Notes: generated from the sequence alone by a model not told the origin. A stretch of DNA of 64,000 nucleotides from Candidatus Saganbacteria bacterium (GCA_016223205.1 JACRPM010000002.1:1-64000); one strand, 5' to 3'; positions 34,464 to 43,430 are shown, counted from the first letter of the stretch. A program made the numbers and translations.

Positions 34464-35964
34464 TGGGGCGGCGGGGCGGGGTCCCCCCCCTATAAATCAT
34501 CCCCCACCCGTCCTCGTCGCTCCCCGCGATGGTGAGGGGCTCGGAAAGTTTATAAATTTTCAAGACATCAGTAAGTTTCCCCCTATGGACCTGACCGGCT
34601 TTGTCGATCAGCCTGGCGCCCCTCTGGATCTGTTCAAGGAAACCCGCCTCCACGCCGGAATATAATATTACCTTTTTTTCATCGGCGGCAAATAACGCCA
34701 CGTGATCGATCCCGGTGCTCACGCCGCCGGCATGGTCATATTGAGCACTATCCAGAACGATCAAAGACGCCGCATAGGGGAGAAGTCGGGAAAGCACCTG
34801 CGGGGCGGTCTGCGTGACCCATATCCGGCAGATCAAGATGCTATCGGGATAGGACACCATCTTTTTAAGTAATTGCTCACTAGGATAGCCGAGCAATCCC
34901 GGGAAATCTATTATGCAGATGTGGGTAAAAGTGTGCGCGGCCTGGCCGACCACCTCCCTAGTGCTTAAAAGCGTCCTTTCAGCCGAAATATTCGGTCTCG
35001 GCAGGTTGCCTTTAGGAGTGAGGGGCCGGACCTGGAGCAGGTAGGGTTTATCGCCCTCCTGGTTGAGAGCCCATTCTATATCCAACGGCGAACCGATCCT
35101 TTTTTGCAGCCGCAGGGCGATCCTGGCCAATCTTCTTTGGAGATGGGGGGAGGATTTGGTTATTATTTCGTGTGCGCGACCTTCACTGTTATACTTAAAA
35201 TCGAGGCCGTTATGGAGGACGTCGATAAAATTTGGGATGACCCCTCTTTCTTTAAGCAGAAGCAAGGAAGGATCGAAAATGTGCAACAATCCCTTGCCTC
35301 CCACCGCCGCCGATCCCAAACCGGGGACCGTCGCGATCTTGATCATGCCGGGCGAAGCGGTATTGATAATGCCCGACAACAGCGGGAAGAAATGTCGCGG
35401 GGCGTAAGTAAATTCGCTGGCCACCAATTCTTGAATAATGACCGGCAAGGGCGGCGCTTCCGTTACTCCCAGCGAGCGTTGGAATATCAGGGCCGGATGA
35501 TCATAATTTGAGTTTAAAACCTCAAGCAAATCAGAGACCAAATCAGTATATCTCGCTTCCGAATCGCGATATTTGGTAAGGAATCTTCCCGCGGCAGAAT
35601 GTCCCGGCTGGTCCTCCAATACCGAAGAAGAACGTATCGCCAAGCGGGCGGGAAAACCGGCCTCCTGCAATATTTCCGACAAATCAGCCACTTTTTGCGG
35701 ATCCAGCCTTTTGATCCGGGCATTGCCGGCCGGTATCCCGAAATAATCATCGCAAATCACCAGGGACTGTCGCGGGACCTTGTATTTTCCCTTGCCGGCA
35801 TTGCGATCAAGGTATGCCGTCCCCTCCCCTTTGCCCCCCAGCGCTCCTTCCCCTAAAACCAGCACCCGGCCCGAAGGACTGCGGTATAGGTTGGGCCGGC
35901 GGGTGGCCGCGAATCTGCCCAACTCGCCGTAAATTTTGGAGGTGATTACCCTTCCGCTTTCCAT
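34456..35964 (-). CDS. PEP-synthase/PPDK-like ATP-grasp protein, stand-alone
   Basis: The 502-residue protein carries the N-terminal PEP/pyruvate-binding ATP-grasp pattern: VLGEGALGGKGEGTAYLD, RSSSVLEDQPGHSAAGRF and DIEWALNQEGDKPYLLQVRPL. It lacks the phosphohistidine loop and the PEP-forming barrel of full PEP synthase (about 800 residues). The last 170 residues do not match a domain I know. Such truncated proteins may phosphorylate a separate partner. The final residues GGTPPRRPRE are encoded by the neighbouring repeat, so the C-terminus was altered by it. Confidence 0.78.
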   Translation of the reverse strand: MESGRVITSKIYGELGRFAATRRPNLYRSPSGRVLVLGEGALGGKGEGTAYLDRNAGKGKYKVPRQSLVICDDYFGIPAGNARIKRLDPQKVADLSEILQEAGFPARLAIRSSSVLEDQPGHSAAGRFLTKYRDSEARYTDLVSDLLEVLNSNYDHPALIFQRSLGVTEAPPLPVIIQELVASEFTYAPRHFFPLLSGIINTASPGMIKIATVPGLGSAAVGGKGLLHIFDPSLLLLKERGVIPNFIDVLHNGLDFKYNSEGRAHEIITKSSPHLQRRLARIALRLQKRIGSPLDIEWALNQEGDKPYLLQVRPLTPKGNLPRPNISAERTLLSTREVVGQAAHTFTHICIIDFPGLLGYPSEQLLKKMVSYPDSILICRIWVTQTAPQVLSRLLPYAASLIVLDSAQYDHAGGVSTGIDHVALFAADEKKVILYSGVEAGFLEQIQRGARLIDKAGQVHRGKLTDVLKIYKLSEPLTIAGSDEDGWGMIYRGGTPPRRPRE

Positions 35965-36018
35965 GGATTGTTATCGGTTTACGAGAGGAATAATTTCAAG
36001 AGAAATAGTGCCCCGGCT

Positions 36019-36182
36019 GGCTACAAAGGCAAACAAGGCATTTGGGGCTAACAGGGCGACGGGGGAAAAGGGCTATAAAGTAAAAGGGGCTATAAGGGCA
36101 AACCCTGTGTAGCCTTTCTCTCCTGCTAGCCCTGTTGCCTTTTACCTTGTTAGCCTTGTTTGCCTAGAATGCCTTTGTAGCC
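36019..36182. repeat. 164-nt compound palindrome upstream of the PEP-synthase-like gene
   Basis: The outer arms GGCTACAAAGGC (from 36019) and GCCTTTGTAGCC (to 36182) are inverted. The interior repeats words such as AAGGCTAACAAGG and their complements many times. It fills the gap between the ATP-grasp gene and mpg. The structure suggests a multi-hairpin repetitive element. Confidence 0.65.
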
Positions 36183-36197
36183 TTGGAAAAGCGGGGC

Positions 36198-36752
36198 TCA
36201 TTTGGAAACGTAGCGGTTGTCTTTTACCCAGAATCTCCACAGAACCTTTGCCCAATACGGCCCTGCATAATCGATGCCGATGCGCGGGCCTCTTTGAACC
36301 TTCACCTTCGTCTTATTCTCTTCCAGCCACAGGCGTTTTGATCGCGTCAGGTCCTCGCCGTAAAATGATTTATTCAGGTGGAAGGCCTTGCAAAACTTTC
36401 CCGGTCCGCTGGCGGCCCTATCCAAGAATCCCTTGACCGGTTCGACTGCACGAACGAGCAGGCATTCGGGATGCCCGGCCGGGCCGGTCGAGATATTGAA
36501 CTGCCAATGCATTCCATACACTAAATATATGTAAACGTGACCTCCCGGAAGATACTCCGCCCGGTTCCTTTTAGTACGTTTTCCGCCGTAGGCATGAGAG
36601 GCGCGGTCTTTGGCGCTGTAATAGGCTTCGACTTCCACGATCTTGCCAACGATCTTTCGCCCCCGATACCGGCGCACGACGTGTTTGCCCAGTATCTTCT
36701 GCGCTAAAATCAGGGCGGAACGGCTGAAGAAATCCCTGCCCAATCTTTTCAT
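36198..36752 (-). CDS. mpg: 3-methyladenine DNA glycosylase (AAG/Mpg family)
   Basis: This base-excision repair enzyme removes alkylated purines. The 184-residue product shows the family motifs ILGKHVVRR, GKIVEVEAYYSAKDRASHAYGG (active-site Glu within VEVEAY) and GHVYIYLVYGMHWQFN. The C-terminal RGPRIGIDYAG follows. Length is typical of bacterial members. It is transcribed alone and is divergent from the AbrB-type gene. Confidence 0.92.
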   Translation of the reverse strand: MKRLGRDFFSRSALILAQKILGKHVVRRYRGRKIVGKIVEVEAYYSAKDRASHAYGGKRTKRNRAEYLPGGHVYIYLVYGMHWQFNISTGPAGHPECLLVRAVEPVKGFLDRAASGPGKFCKAFHLNKSFYGEDLTRSKRLWLEENKTKVKVQRGPRIGIDYAGPYWAKVLWRFWVKDNRYVSK

Positions 36753-36795
36753 AGGTGTATTTTAACCCAATTTCCAACTAGAAACACGCCCCCCC

Positions 36796-36824
36796 TTGAC
36801 ATCTCCGCTCGGCTATGGTATGAA
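36796..36824 (+). promoter_or_regulatory. promoter of the AbrB-type regulator gene
   Basis: TTGACA at 36796-36801 and TATGAA at 36819-36824 are 17 nt apart. A strong AGGAGG lies at 36845-36850, 7 nt before the ATG. Confidence 0.7.
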
Positions 36825-36833
36825 TAATCATAC
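36818..36833 (+). promoter_or_regulatory. candidate operator, GTATGA-N4-TCATAC
   Basis: A 16-bp inverted repeat covers the -10 box of the regulator gene, and a further CATAC follows at 36838. Position suggests autoregulation by the AbrB-type product. Confidence 0.5.
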
Positions 36834-36857
36834 TTTTCATACATAGGAGGAACAAAC

Positions 36858-37097
36858 ATGAAAGAAGAGTTCCTAAAAAGCGTATTTTATGACACTGTTA
36901 CGGTGGGGGAAAGGGGCCAAGTGGTGATCCCCGCCAAAGCCCGCAAGGATTTCGGCATCAAAGCCGGGGATAAACTGATAGTTTTGCGCGGTATGGGAAA
37001 GCTGGGGCTGGTTTTGATCCACACCAAACATATGTCCGATATTTTCTCCAAACTGACCAAACACATCGGCAAACTCAAGGAGATACTTTCCAAATAA
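36858..37097 (+). CDS. AbrB/SpoVT-type DNA-binding regulator
   Basis: The 79-residue protein has a swapped-hairpin DNA-binding domain, VGERGQVVIPAKARKDFGIKAGDKLIVL, typical of AbrB/MazE proteins. A short helical tail (SKLTKHIGKLKEILSK) probably mediates oligomerisation. No toxin gene is adjacent. The efflux operon starts immediately afterwards, so it may regulate that operon as well as itself. Confidence 0.88.
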   Translation: MKEEFLKSVFYDTVTVGERGQVVIPAKARKDFGIKAGDKLIVLRGMGKLGLVLIHTKHMSDIFSKLTKHIGKLKEILSK

Positions 37098-37126
37098 TGG
37101 CAAAATATTGTAAAATAGCGGCGACC

Positions 37127-38437
37127 ATGAGAAAGACGATATTCGGATCTTCGATCTTACTGCTTTTGCTGGCCACCAATTGTTTGGCCCTCACCCTTAA
37201 TGAAAGCCTCGACTTGGCTTTAATGAACAATCCCGCAGTAGCCGAGGCCTACCAGGGCACCGCCCGGGCCGCGGGCCAGCTTTCCCAGGCGGGCACCAGT
37301 TTCCTGCCTTCCGTTAAGCTGGAGGGTTCTATGGGCAAAGCTTATTCCTCCCCGCAGACCACCGAACTATCGGTCGGAGGAGTATCCCAAACCCTGAATT
37401 TCGGCACCTCCGACCAGGCCAATACCGCCAATTATTCGTTCGCCTTGACCCAGCCGCTCTTTGTGGCGGCACTTTTCCCCGGATACGGATTGGCCCGGAA
37501 AAATTACGACCTATCCCGGGAAAACTTGAGGAAAGTAACACAGGAAACCACCTATAACACCATTGTGGCCTACGCGAACGTGATCCGCGCACAGCAATTG
37601 GTGGAACTGTCCGGCCAATCGTTAGAGATGGCCAACACCCACCTGCGCCAGGCGCAGATCATGTTCAATAGCGGCGTGGCCACCAAGGCCGATTACTTGC
37701 GCGGCCAGGTGCAGGTTTTAAATTCCCAAGTGGCGCTGACCAAAGCCAAAAACGGCCTCATATTGGCGCAGGCCGCCTTTAACAATGTGCTGGGCAGGGA
37801 CTCCGACCAGCCGGTCGTGGTGGATGAAAAAGAATTCGCTCGCCCCTCCCCCTCTGCCCTTCCCGAATACGGCCAACTGCTGGCCGAGACCTTTAAAAAC
37901 CGCCCGGATTGGCTGCAAATCTTGCTTACGGAAGCCATGGCGCAGGACACTTTGGCGGTGACCCGCACCGAATACTTGCCTTCCTTCATGCTGGTGGGAA
38001 CTTATGGCAACAGCAAGCAGGAATATCCCGCCTTTAAAAGCGACGTCCATTCCTGGACCGCGGTGATATCCGGCTCCTGGTCGCTTATCAATTTCCCCAC
38101 CGCGGGAAAGGTCGCCGAAGCCCAGGCCTCCGAGGCGGCCGCCGCCGCGCGGCGCAAAGTTGCCCGCAACGGCATCGAGCTTGAGGCGCGCGGCGCTTAT
38201 TTCGACTTTAAGACCGCGCTCGAAACTTTGGATCTTAACCGTAAAGCGGTCGAAGCCGCCGAAGAAAATTACAAGGTCTCGGAGATCCGCTACAACGCCG
38301 GGGCCGGCACCAACATCGAATCCATCGACGCACAGGTATCGTTGACCCAGGCCCGCATCAATCTCTTGCAGGCCCGGTTCGATCTGGAGATCATTCGCGC
38401 TAAGCTCAATAAAGTGGTAGGTAAGGAGATAATATGA
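37127..38437 (+). CDS. TolC-family outer-membrane efflux protein
   Basis: The 436-residue product has a signal peptide (RKTIFGSSILLLLLATNCLA). The duplicated TolC helical pattern follows: LNESLDLALMNNPAVAEA, then AQIMFNSGVATKADYLRGQVQ, and in the second half EIRYNAGAGTNIESIDAQVSLTQA. TolC proteins form the outer-membrane duct of tripartite exporters. The ATG at 37127 gives a clean signal peptide; the earlier ATG at 37097 adds ten residues. TAAAAT lies about 10 nt before 37127. It overlaps the adaptor gene by 4 nt. Confidence 0.92.
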   Translation: MRKTIFGSSILLLLLATNCLALTLNESLDLALMNNPAVAEAYQGTARAAGQLSQAGTSFLPSVKLEGSMGKAYSSPQTTELSVGGVSQTLNFGTSDQANTANYSFALTQPLFVAALFPGYGLARKNYDLSRENLRKVTQETTYNTIVAYANVIRAQQLVELSGQSLEMANTHLRQAQIMFNSGVATKADYLRGQVQVLNSQVALTKAKNGLILAQAAFNNVLGRDSDQPVVVDEKEFARPSPSALPEYGQLLAETFKNRPDWLQILLTEAMAQDTLAVTRTEYLPSFMLVGTYGNSKQEYPAFKSDVHSWTAVISGSWSLINFPTAGKVAEAQASEAAAAARRKVARNGIELEARGAYFDFKTALETLDLNRKAVEAAEENYKVSEIRYNAGAGTNIESIDAQVSLTQARINLLQARFDLEIIRAKLNKVVGKEII

Positions 38438-39312
38438 TCAAAATAAAAAATTGGCCGTGGATCGTGCTGGTCGTCTTGGTAGTGATCTTGGCCTTATGGA
38501 TCGGCGTACGCTGGTGGAACCGCGGCGTGGTGGGAGTGAAAACGGCGAAGATCGTCCGCGGCCCCATAGAAGCGTTGGTAACTGCCAGCGGTATTATGGA
38601 TGCCCCGGTCTACGACCTGGGCCCCAAAATGGGAGGCAAGATCGTGGATCTTTCGGTAAAAGAAGGGGACCGGGTGGCGCAAGGCGAGACCTTAGTTGAA
38701 TTCGACGACTCTACCCGGCTCATCGCTCCCCAGGAAGGCCTGGTAGCCAAGATCAATTATGATGAGGGGGAGACCGTAATCCCCGGATCGACCGTGGTCT
38801 CGGTCGTCAATTACGATAAATCCTGGGTGGAAGCCCAGATCGATGAGATCGACAGCGCCAATGTCCGGATCGGGGATAAGGTCAAGATCACTTCCGACGT
38901 TTATCCGGACAAAGTTTATGAAGGCGTAATCTACTGGATAGCGCCGGTGGCGGAGCTGCGCCGGGTGGGCGGCCGGGTAAAAATGGACGAGGAATCCTAT
39001 GTATTCCCCTGCAAGATCCGCCTGCTGAACGGCCATTCCGAGCTTAAGGTCAACATGTCGGTGAACGTGGATATCATTACGGAGAAGAAAGAGAACGCCG
39101 TGATCGTTCCTCGCGAAGCGTTGCTTAGCAAAGATGATTCATCCCTGGTTTTTGTGATCTCAAAGGATCGTTCCCGTGAGAGAAAGATCGGAACGGGCAT
39201 CCGTTCTTTCACCAGCATCGAGGCCGTCTCCGGCTTAACCGAAGGGGAAATAGTGGCCGTCTCCAATGTGTCCAAATTAAAAGATAAAGGAAGGGTCAAG
39301 CTTGAACAATAA
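38434..39312 (+). CDS. MacA/HlyD-type periplasmic adaptor
   Basis: The 292-residue protein has one N-terminal anchor (WPWIVLVVLVVILALWIGV). The lipoyl-like halves follow: GGKIVDLSVKEGDRVAQGETLVEFD and APQEGLVAKINYDEGETV. Beta-barrel and membrane-proximal domains end in VKLEQ. It lacks a long coiled-coil hairpin, unlike Escherichia MacA (371 residues). It connects the permeases with the TolC-type duct. Confidence 0.9.
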   Translation: MIKIKNWPWIVLVVLVVILALWIGVRWWNRGVVGVKTAKIVRGPIEALVTASGIMDAPVYDLGPKMGGKIVDLSVKEGDRVAQGETLVEFDDSTRLIAPQEGLVAKINYDEGETVIPGSTVVSVVNYDKSWVEAQIDEIDSANVRIGDKVKITSDVYPDKVYEGVIYWIAPVAELRRVGGRVKMDEESYVFPCKIRLLNGHSELKVNMSVNVDIITEKKENAVIVPREALLSKDDSSLVFVISKDRSRERKIGTGIRSFTSIEAVSGLTEGEIVAVSNVSKLKDKGRVKLEQ

Positions 39313-39994
39313 TCCGGTCGTCAGGATCGCCGAAGTTAAAAAGACCTATTTCATGGGCAAGGTGGAGGTGCGCGCCCTGCAGGGTATCAATCTTACCGTG
39401 CAACGCGGCGAATTCGTTTCCATCATGGGGCCGTCGGGCTGCGGAAAGTCCACCCTGATGCACATCGTGGGCTGCCTGGACCGGCCCAGCAGCGGACATG
39501 TGCTGCTGGACGAAGTGGACATTGACGAACTCAACGATAACAACCTGGCCGAGATCCGCAATAAAAAAGTGGGCTTCGTTTTCCAAACCTTCAACCTCCT
39601 GCCCAAGCTCAACGCCATAGAGAACGTGGAACTGCCCCTGATCTATGCCGGCGTCAAACCGGAGCAGAGGAGAAAAAAGGCCGCCCAGCTTTTGGAAAGT
39701 GTGGGGCTCAAGGACCGCCTGTTCCACAAACCCTCCGAACTTTCCGGCGGGCAATCCCAGAGGGTGGCCATCGCCCGTTCCCTGGTGAACGATCCCAGCA
39801 TCCTGTTGGCCGATGAGCCGACCGGCAACCTCGATTCTAAAAGCGGGGATGAGATCATCCGCCTCTTTACCGAGTTGAACCAACGGGGCATCACCATGAT
39901 CATCGTCACCCACGATCAGGAGATCGCCGATTGCAGCAAGCGCATCGTGCGGCTCAAAGACGGCCTGGTGATCTCCGACGACCCGGTCAGATGA
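39302..39994 (+). CDS. MacB-type ABC transporter ATPase
   Basis: The 230-residue ATPase has Walker A GPSGCGKSTL, the signature LSGGQSQRVAIARSL, Walker B ILLADEPTGNLD and the switch HDQEI. The MacB/LolD-specific TFNLLPKLNAIENVELPL segment is present. The start is TTG at 39302, inside the adaptor gene. It powers the two permeases encoded downstream. Confidence 0.95.
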   Translation: MNNNPVVRIAEVKKTYFMGKVEVRALQGINLTVQRGEFVSIMGPSGCGKSTLMHIVGCLDRPSSGHVLLDEVDIDELNDNNLAEIRNKKVGFVFQTFNLLPKLNAIENVELPLIYAGVKPEQRRKKAAQLLESVGLKDRLFHKPSELSGGQSQRVAIARSLVNDPSILLADEPTGNLDSKSGDEIIRLFTELNQRGITMIIVTHDQEIADCSKRIVRLKDGLVISDDPVR

Positions 39995-41184
39995 TCAACC
40001 TGCTTGAGCCCTTCAAGCTGGCCCTGCAATCCCTCCTCTCCAACAAATTCCGCTCGATACTCACCACTTTAGGGGTCATCATCGGGGTGGCGGCCGTGAT
40101 CACCCTGGTCTCCATGGGTGAAGGCGCCAAAAGCTACATCTTAAACCAGATCGGCAGCTGGGGAGTGGGAGCCAACAGCTTAACCATCCATCCCGGCTCC
40201 GGCGATGTCGCCGTGCCGGAACTAACTTTAACCTATGAAGATTCGATCGCCATCAGGCAAAAAGTCAGGAACTTGGAATATTTAATGCCGGAATTCGTCG
40301 GACGGGGCCGCCTCGCCTACGGACGAAAATCATACAACCCGGGTTTTACCATGGGGGTTTCCGCGGATTATCCATTTGCCTACAAGCAAAAGGCGGCGGA
40401 AGGCCGATTTTTCAGCCAGGCGGAGGAGCTGGGGCGTAAACGGGTGGCGGTTATCGGCCGGACCGTCGTGCGCAACCTGTTCGGCGAATTTTCTCCGATC
40501 GGGGAAAAAATAAAGATCAATGGCACGGGCTTTATCGTGATCGGGGTGCTGGAGGAAAAAGGCACCATGTTGACTTACGACATGGACGACATGGCCCTGA
40601 TCCCCTCTACCCTCTCGGAGCTGGTGTTGGGGACCAAAAAGATCTGGGAGATGTTCTTAACGCTGGGAAACGAGAACCAGGTCCCGCAAGCGATCGAAGA
40701 CGTGAAAAAAGTATTGATCGCGCGACACCATAGAGAAGATTTCCATATCCACACCCAGCAAGGCATGATCGATATTATCAATAATATATTGAACGCCTTG
40801 ACCGCGATCGTTTCCGCCATCGCCGCGATCTCCCTCTTGGTGGGCGGTATCGGCATCATGAATATCATGCTGGTGGCCGTGACCGAGCGCACCCGCGAGA
40901 TCGGCATCCGCAAGGCCATCGGGGCCAAGCGGCGCGATATTTTTCTGCAATTCGTCATGGAATCGATCGTCATCACCTTGTCGGGGGCGCTGATCGGGAT
41001 AATGATCGGGACGCTCGCGGCCTGGGCGATCATGGCCTCTCTAAGGCTTGAGGCGGTGATCGCCTGGGGGGCGGCATATCTGGCTTGCCTGGTCGCCTTG
41101 CTGGTGGGCACTTTCTTCGGGGTGTACCCCGCCATGCGCGCCTCCCGGCTCGACCCGGTCGAGGCCTTGAGGTTCGAAGCATGA
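39991..41184 (+). CDS. MacB/FtsX-type ABC permease, first copy
   Basis: The 397-residue permease has an N-terminal membrane helix (FRSILTTLGVIIGVAAVITL) and a large periplasmic domain. Three C-terminal helices include the motif GGIGIMNIMLVAVTERTREIGIRKAIGAKRRDI. The ATG at 39991 overlaps the ATPase stop. It belongs to the mechanotransmission class of exporters for peptides, lipoproteins or antibiotics. Confidence 0.92.
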   Translation: MINLLEPFKLALQSLLSNKFRSILTTLGVIIGVAAVITLVSMGEGAKSYILNQIGSWGVGANSLTIHPGSGDVAVPELTLTYEDSIAIRQKVRNLEYLMPEFVGRGRLAYGRKSYNPGFTMGVSADYPFAYKQKAAEGRFFSQAEELGRKRVAVIGRTVVRNLFGEFSPIGEKIKINGTGFIVIGVLEEKGTMLTYDMDDMALIPSTLSELVLGTKKIWEMFLTLGNENQVPQAIEDVKKVLIARHHREDFHIHTQQGMIDIINNILNALTAIVSAIAAISLLVGGIGIMNIMLVAVTERTREIGIRKAIGAKRRDIFLQFVMESIVITLSGALIGIMIGTLAAWAIMASLRLEAVIAWGAAYLACLVALLVGTFFGVYPAMRASRLDPVEALRFEA

Positions 41185-42374
41185 TCTTTTTTATCTTCGA
41201 AAGCGCCAAGCAGGCCTGGCGGGCGCTGCTTTCGAACAAGGTCCGCAGCCTTTTGACCATGCTGGGGATCATCATCGGCATTTTTTCGGTGATAACGCTG
41301 GTAACCATCGGTGAAGGCGCCAAGACCTATGTCACCGACCAGATCAAGAACCTGGGAGCGGGCTACGACTCCTTCATCATGGTGGCCGGCAAAGACACCA
41401 ACGCGCCTCCCAATCCCAAGTTCACCTACGGCGACATCGCTTATTTAAAAAGTAAAATTCCCGAGATCCGGGATATCGCCTCCTTAAATCCCAGCTCGGG
41501 GGATATCACCTACGGCAAGAAAAAGATCAAAGCGCCTTTGATAATCGGGGGGACCGCCAACATCCTGCAAATGATGGGCGGAGAAATGCAAGCCGGCCGT
41601 TTTTTTACCCAGGCAGAGGTGGAAGGCCGCCGCCGGGTGGCGGTGATCGGCCCCACCATCGCCCGGGAATTTTTCGGCGAAAGCAGCCCCCTGGGAGAAA
41701 AGATAAAAATCCGCGGGAATCAATACCTGGTCGTCGGCGTAGCCCAGGCGCGCGGCTCAATCGGGCCGGTCGATGTGGACAAGAGAGTGGTGGTGCCTAT
41801 CACCACGGTGAAGAACCTGGTCGGCAACGACAAGATCATGCGTTTCAACATTTTCCCCCGGGATGTTAAAAAACTTGATGAGGTAAAGGAAAAAGTCAGG
41901 GAGGTCATGATCAGGAGGATCCGCAGCGATGATTTCCGCTTTATGACCCAGCAAGGGATATTGAACATTGTGACCAATATCTTGGCCGCCTTGACCGGCT
42001 TTGTTACCGGCATCGCGGCCATCTCGCTGCTCGTTGGCGGCATCGGGATCATGAACATCATGCTGGTGGCGGTGAACGAAAGGGTGCGGGAGATCGGGGT
42101 GCGCAAGGCCATCGGCGCCAAGCGGCGAGATATTATTTATCAGTTCCTGATGGAATCGATGCTGATCAGCCTGATCGGCGGGGCGCTGGGCATCTTCTTT
42201 GGCCTGCTGGGGGCTTTCCTGATCATGTGGTTTATCAAAGGAACTCTGGTCATCGCCTGGTGGGCAGTGATCCTGGCCACTACGGTTTCGGCCTTGGTTG
42301 GTATCTTCTTCGGGGTTTACCCCGCGGTGCGGGCGGCCTCCTTAGACCCGGTCATCGCCCTGCGCTACGAGTAG
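41181..42374 (+). CDS. MacB/FtsX-type ABC permease, second copy
   Basis: The 397-residue paralogue of the preceding gene is identical in length and topology (VRSLLTMLGIIIGIFSVITL near the start, GGIGIMNIMLVAVNERVREIGVRKAIGAKRRDI near the end). The two probably form a heterodimer around the single ATPase. Start ATG 41181 overlaps the first copy by 4 nt. The end overlaps the convergent LacI-type gene by 23 nt. Confidence 0.92.
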   Translation: MIFFIFESAKQAWRALLSNKVRSLLTMLGIIIGIFSVITLVTIGEGAKTYVTDQIKNLGAGYDSFIMVAGKDTNAPPNPKFTYGDIAYLKSKIPEIRDIASLNPSSGDITYGKKKIKAPLIIGGTANILQMMGGEMQAGRFFTQAEVEGRRRVAVIGPTIAREFFGESSPLGEKIKIRGNQYLVVGVAQARGSIGPVDVDKRVVVPITTVKNLVGNDKIMRFNIFPRDVKKLDEVKEKVREVMIRRIRSDDFRFMTQQGILNIVTNILAALTGFVTGIAAISLLVGGIGIMNIMLVAVNERVREIGVRKAIGAKRRDIIYQFLMESMLISLIGGALGIFFGLLGAFLIMWFIKGTLVIAWWAVILATTVSALVGIFFGVYPAVRAASLDPVIALRYE

Positions 42375-43365
42375 ATCCTTTCACGATCAATTTTACCGGC
42401 AAAGTATAACGCAAGGGAATTCTCTGCGGATTATCAATGATCTGGTAAAGCATCTCCACCGCCACCTTCCCCATCTTCCTGCGATCGATCTCAATTGAGG
42501 TGAGCGGCGGGCCGACGGGTTGAAGATAATCCTTGATATCAATATTATCGAATCCCACTACCGAGATATCCTGCGGAATTTTTAATCCACGACCGGTGAT
42601 GGCTTGATAACCACGATAAGCCAGAGAATCGGAAGTATAAAATATGGCCGTGGGAGGGTCCGGCAAATTCAGCAGTTTCTCGGTCTCTTTAAAGGCGGTG
42701 ATGGGCTTGCCGAAATCCGCCCTTACTTCATACTTTTTTTCTGGTTCTATCCCGGCCTGGGTCAAGGCAAAGCGATACCCTTCCAGCCGTTCAAAAGAAG
42801 TAGGATCGTAAGTCGGTTCACCTAGAACTATCGCGATCTTTTTGTGGCCCAAAGATAATAGATGCTCTACCGCCTGGATGGCCCCGGAGCGGTTGTCGGG
42901 CACTACCGCGTGCATCTCCACGTTGGGGATAGGATGCCCCACCATAATGAAGGGAATATGTTTCTGGCGGGTCATGATGATATGGTTGGGGAAGACCTTT
43001 CCCAAAAAGAGGATCCCATCGACTAGATTCTTGGTAATTATCTGCGGGAAATATTCGTCCTTTTCGCCCAGGGCTTCAAGATAAATGTTCTTGTTGATCG
43101 CTTTTAGCTCCTGCGCAATGCTTTCGACCACGATGTTATAGAATTCCCCCTCAAAGCAATTGGCAAAATTGTCAGCAATAATGCCCACCGCCCCCTGGGT
43201 CCCTCTCCTTTTCCGGGGCCGAACGTATCCCACCCACTCCGCCGCCTCCAAAACCGCTCTTCTGTTCTCCGGGCCGACCCGGGCGGGATTGTTGAATACC
43301 TGGGAAACCGTGGCCAAAGAGACCTTGGCTCTTTTGGCCACCTCTTTTATCGTTATTTTCTTCAT
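42352..43365 (-). CDS. LacI-family transcriptional regulator
   Basis: The 337-residue protein has the LacI helix-turn-helix and hinge (TIKEVAKRAKVSLATVSQVFNNPARVGPENRRAVLEAA) and a periplasmic-binding-type sugar domain (VGIIADNFANCFEGEFYN, FDNIDIKDYLQPVGPPLTSI). Such repressors sense sugars or nucleosides. No sugar operon is adjacent, so the target may be its own promoter or lie elsewhere. Confidence 0.92.
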   Translation of the reverse strand: MKKITIKEVAKRAKVSLATVSQVFNNPARVGPENRRAVLEAAEWVGYVRPRKRRGTQGAVGIIADNFANCFEGEFYNIVVESIAQELKAINKNIYLEALGEKDEYFPQIITKNLVDGILFLGKVFPNHIIMTRQKHIPFIMVGHPIPNVEMHAVVPDNRSGAIQAVEHLLSLGHKKIAIVLGEPTYDPTSFERLEGYRFALTQAGIEPEKKYEVRADFGKPITAFKETEKLLNLPDPPTAIFYTSDSLAYRGYQAITGRGLKIPQDISVVGFDNIDIKDYLQPVGPPLTSIEIDRRKMGKVAVEMLYQIIDNPQRIPLRYTLPVKLIVKGSTRSAGR

Positions 43366-43398
43366 TTCTGCCCCCTATTTACCGACCATTTTAGTAAA

Positions 43399-43430
43399 TT
43401 TTACCATATTCCATATTTCTTTTACCATAT
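43399..43430. promoter_or_regulatory. two TTTTACCATAT direct repeats, 21 bp apart
   Basis: The copies at 43399-43409 and 43420-43430 are identical and separated by exactly two helical turns. They lie about 35-65 bp upstream of the LacI-type start codon, a suitable place for regulator binding. They are not palindromic, so LacI binding is uncertain. Confidence 0.4.

Noticed and set aside
33721..36182. CRISPR array suggested by repeated short words
   Set aside because: The repeats are inverted, unequal in length and without regular spacers, and no cas gene is in the window.
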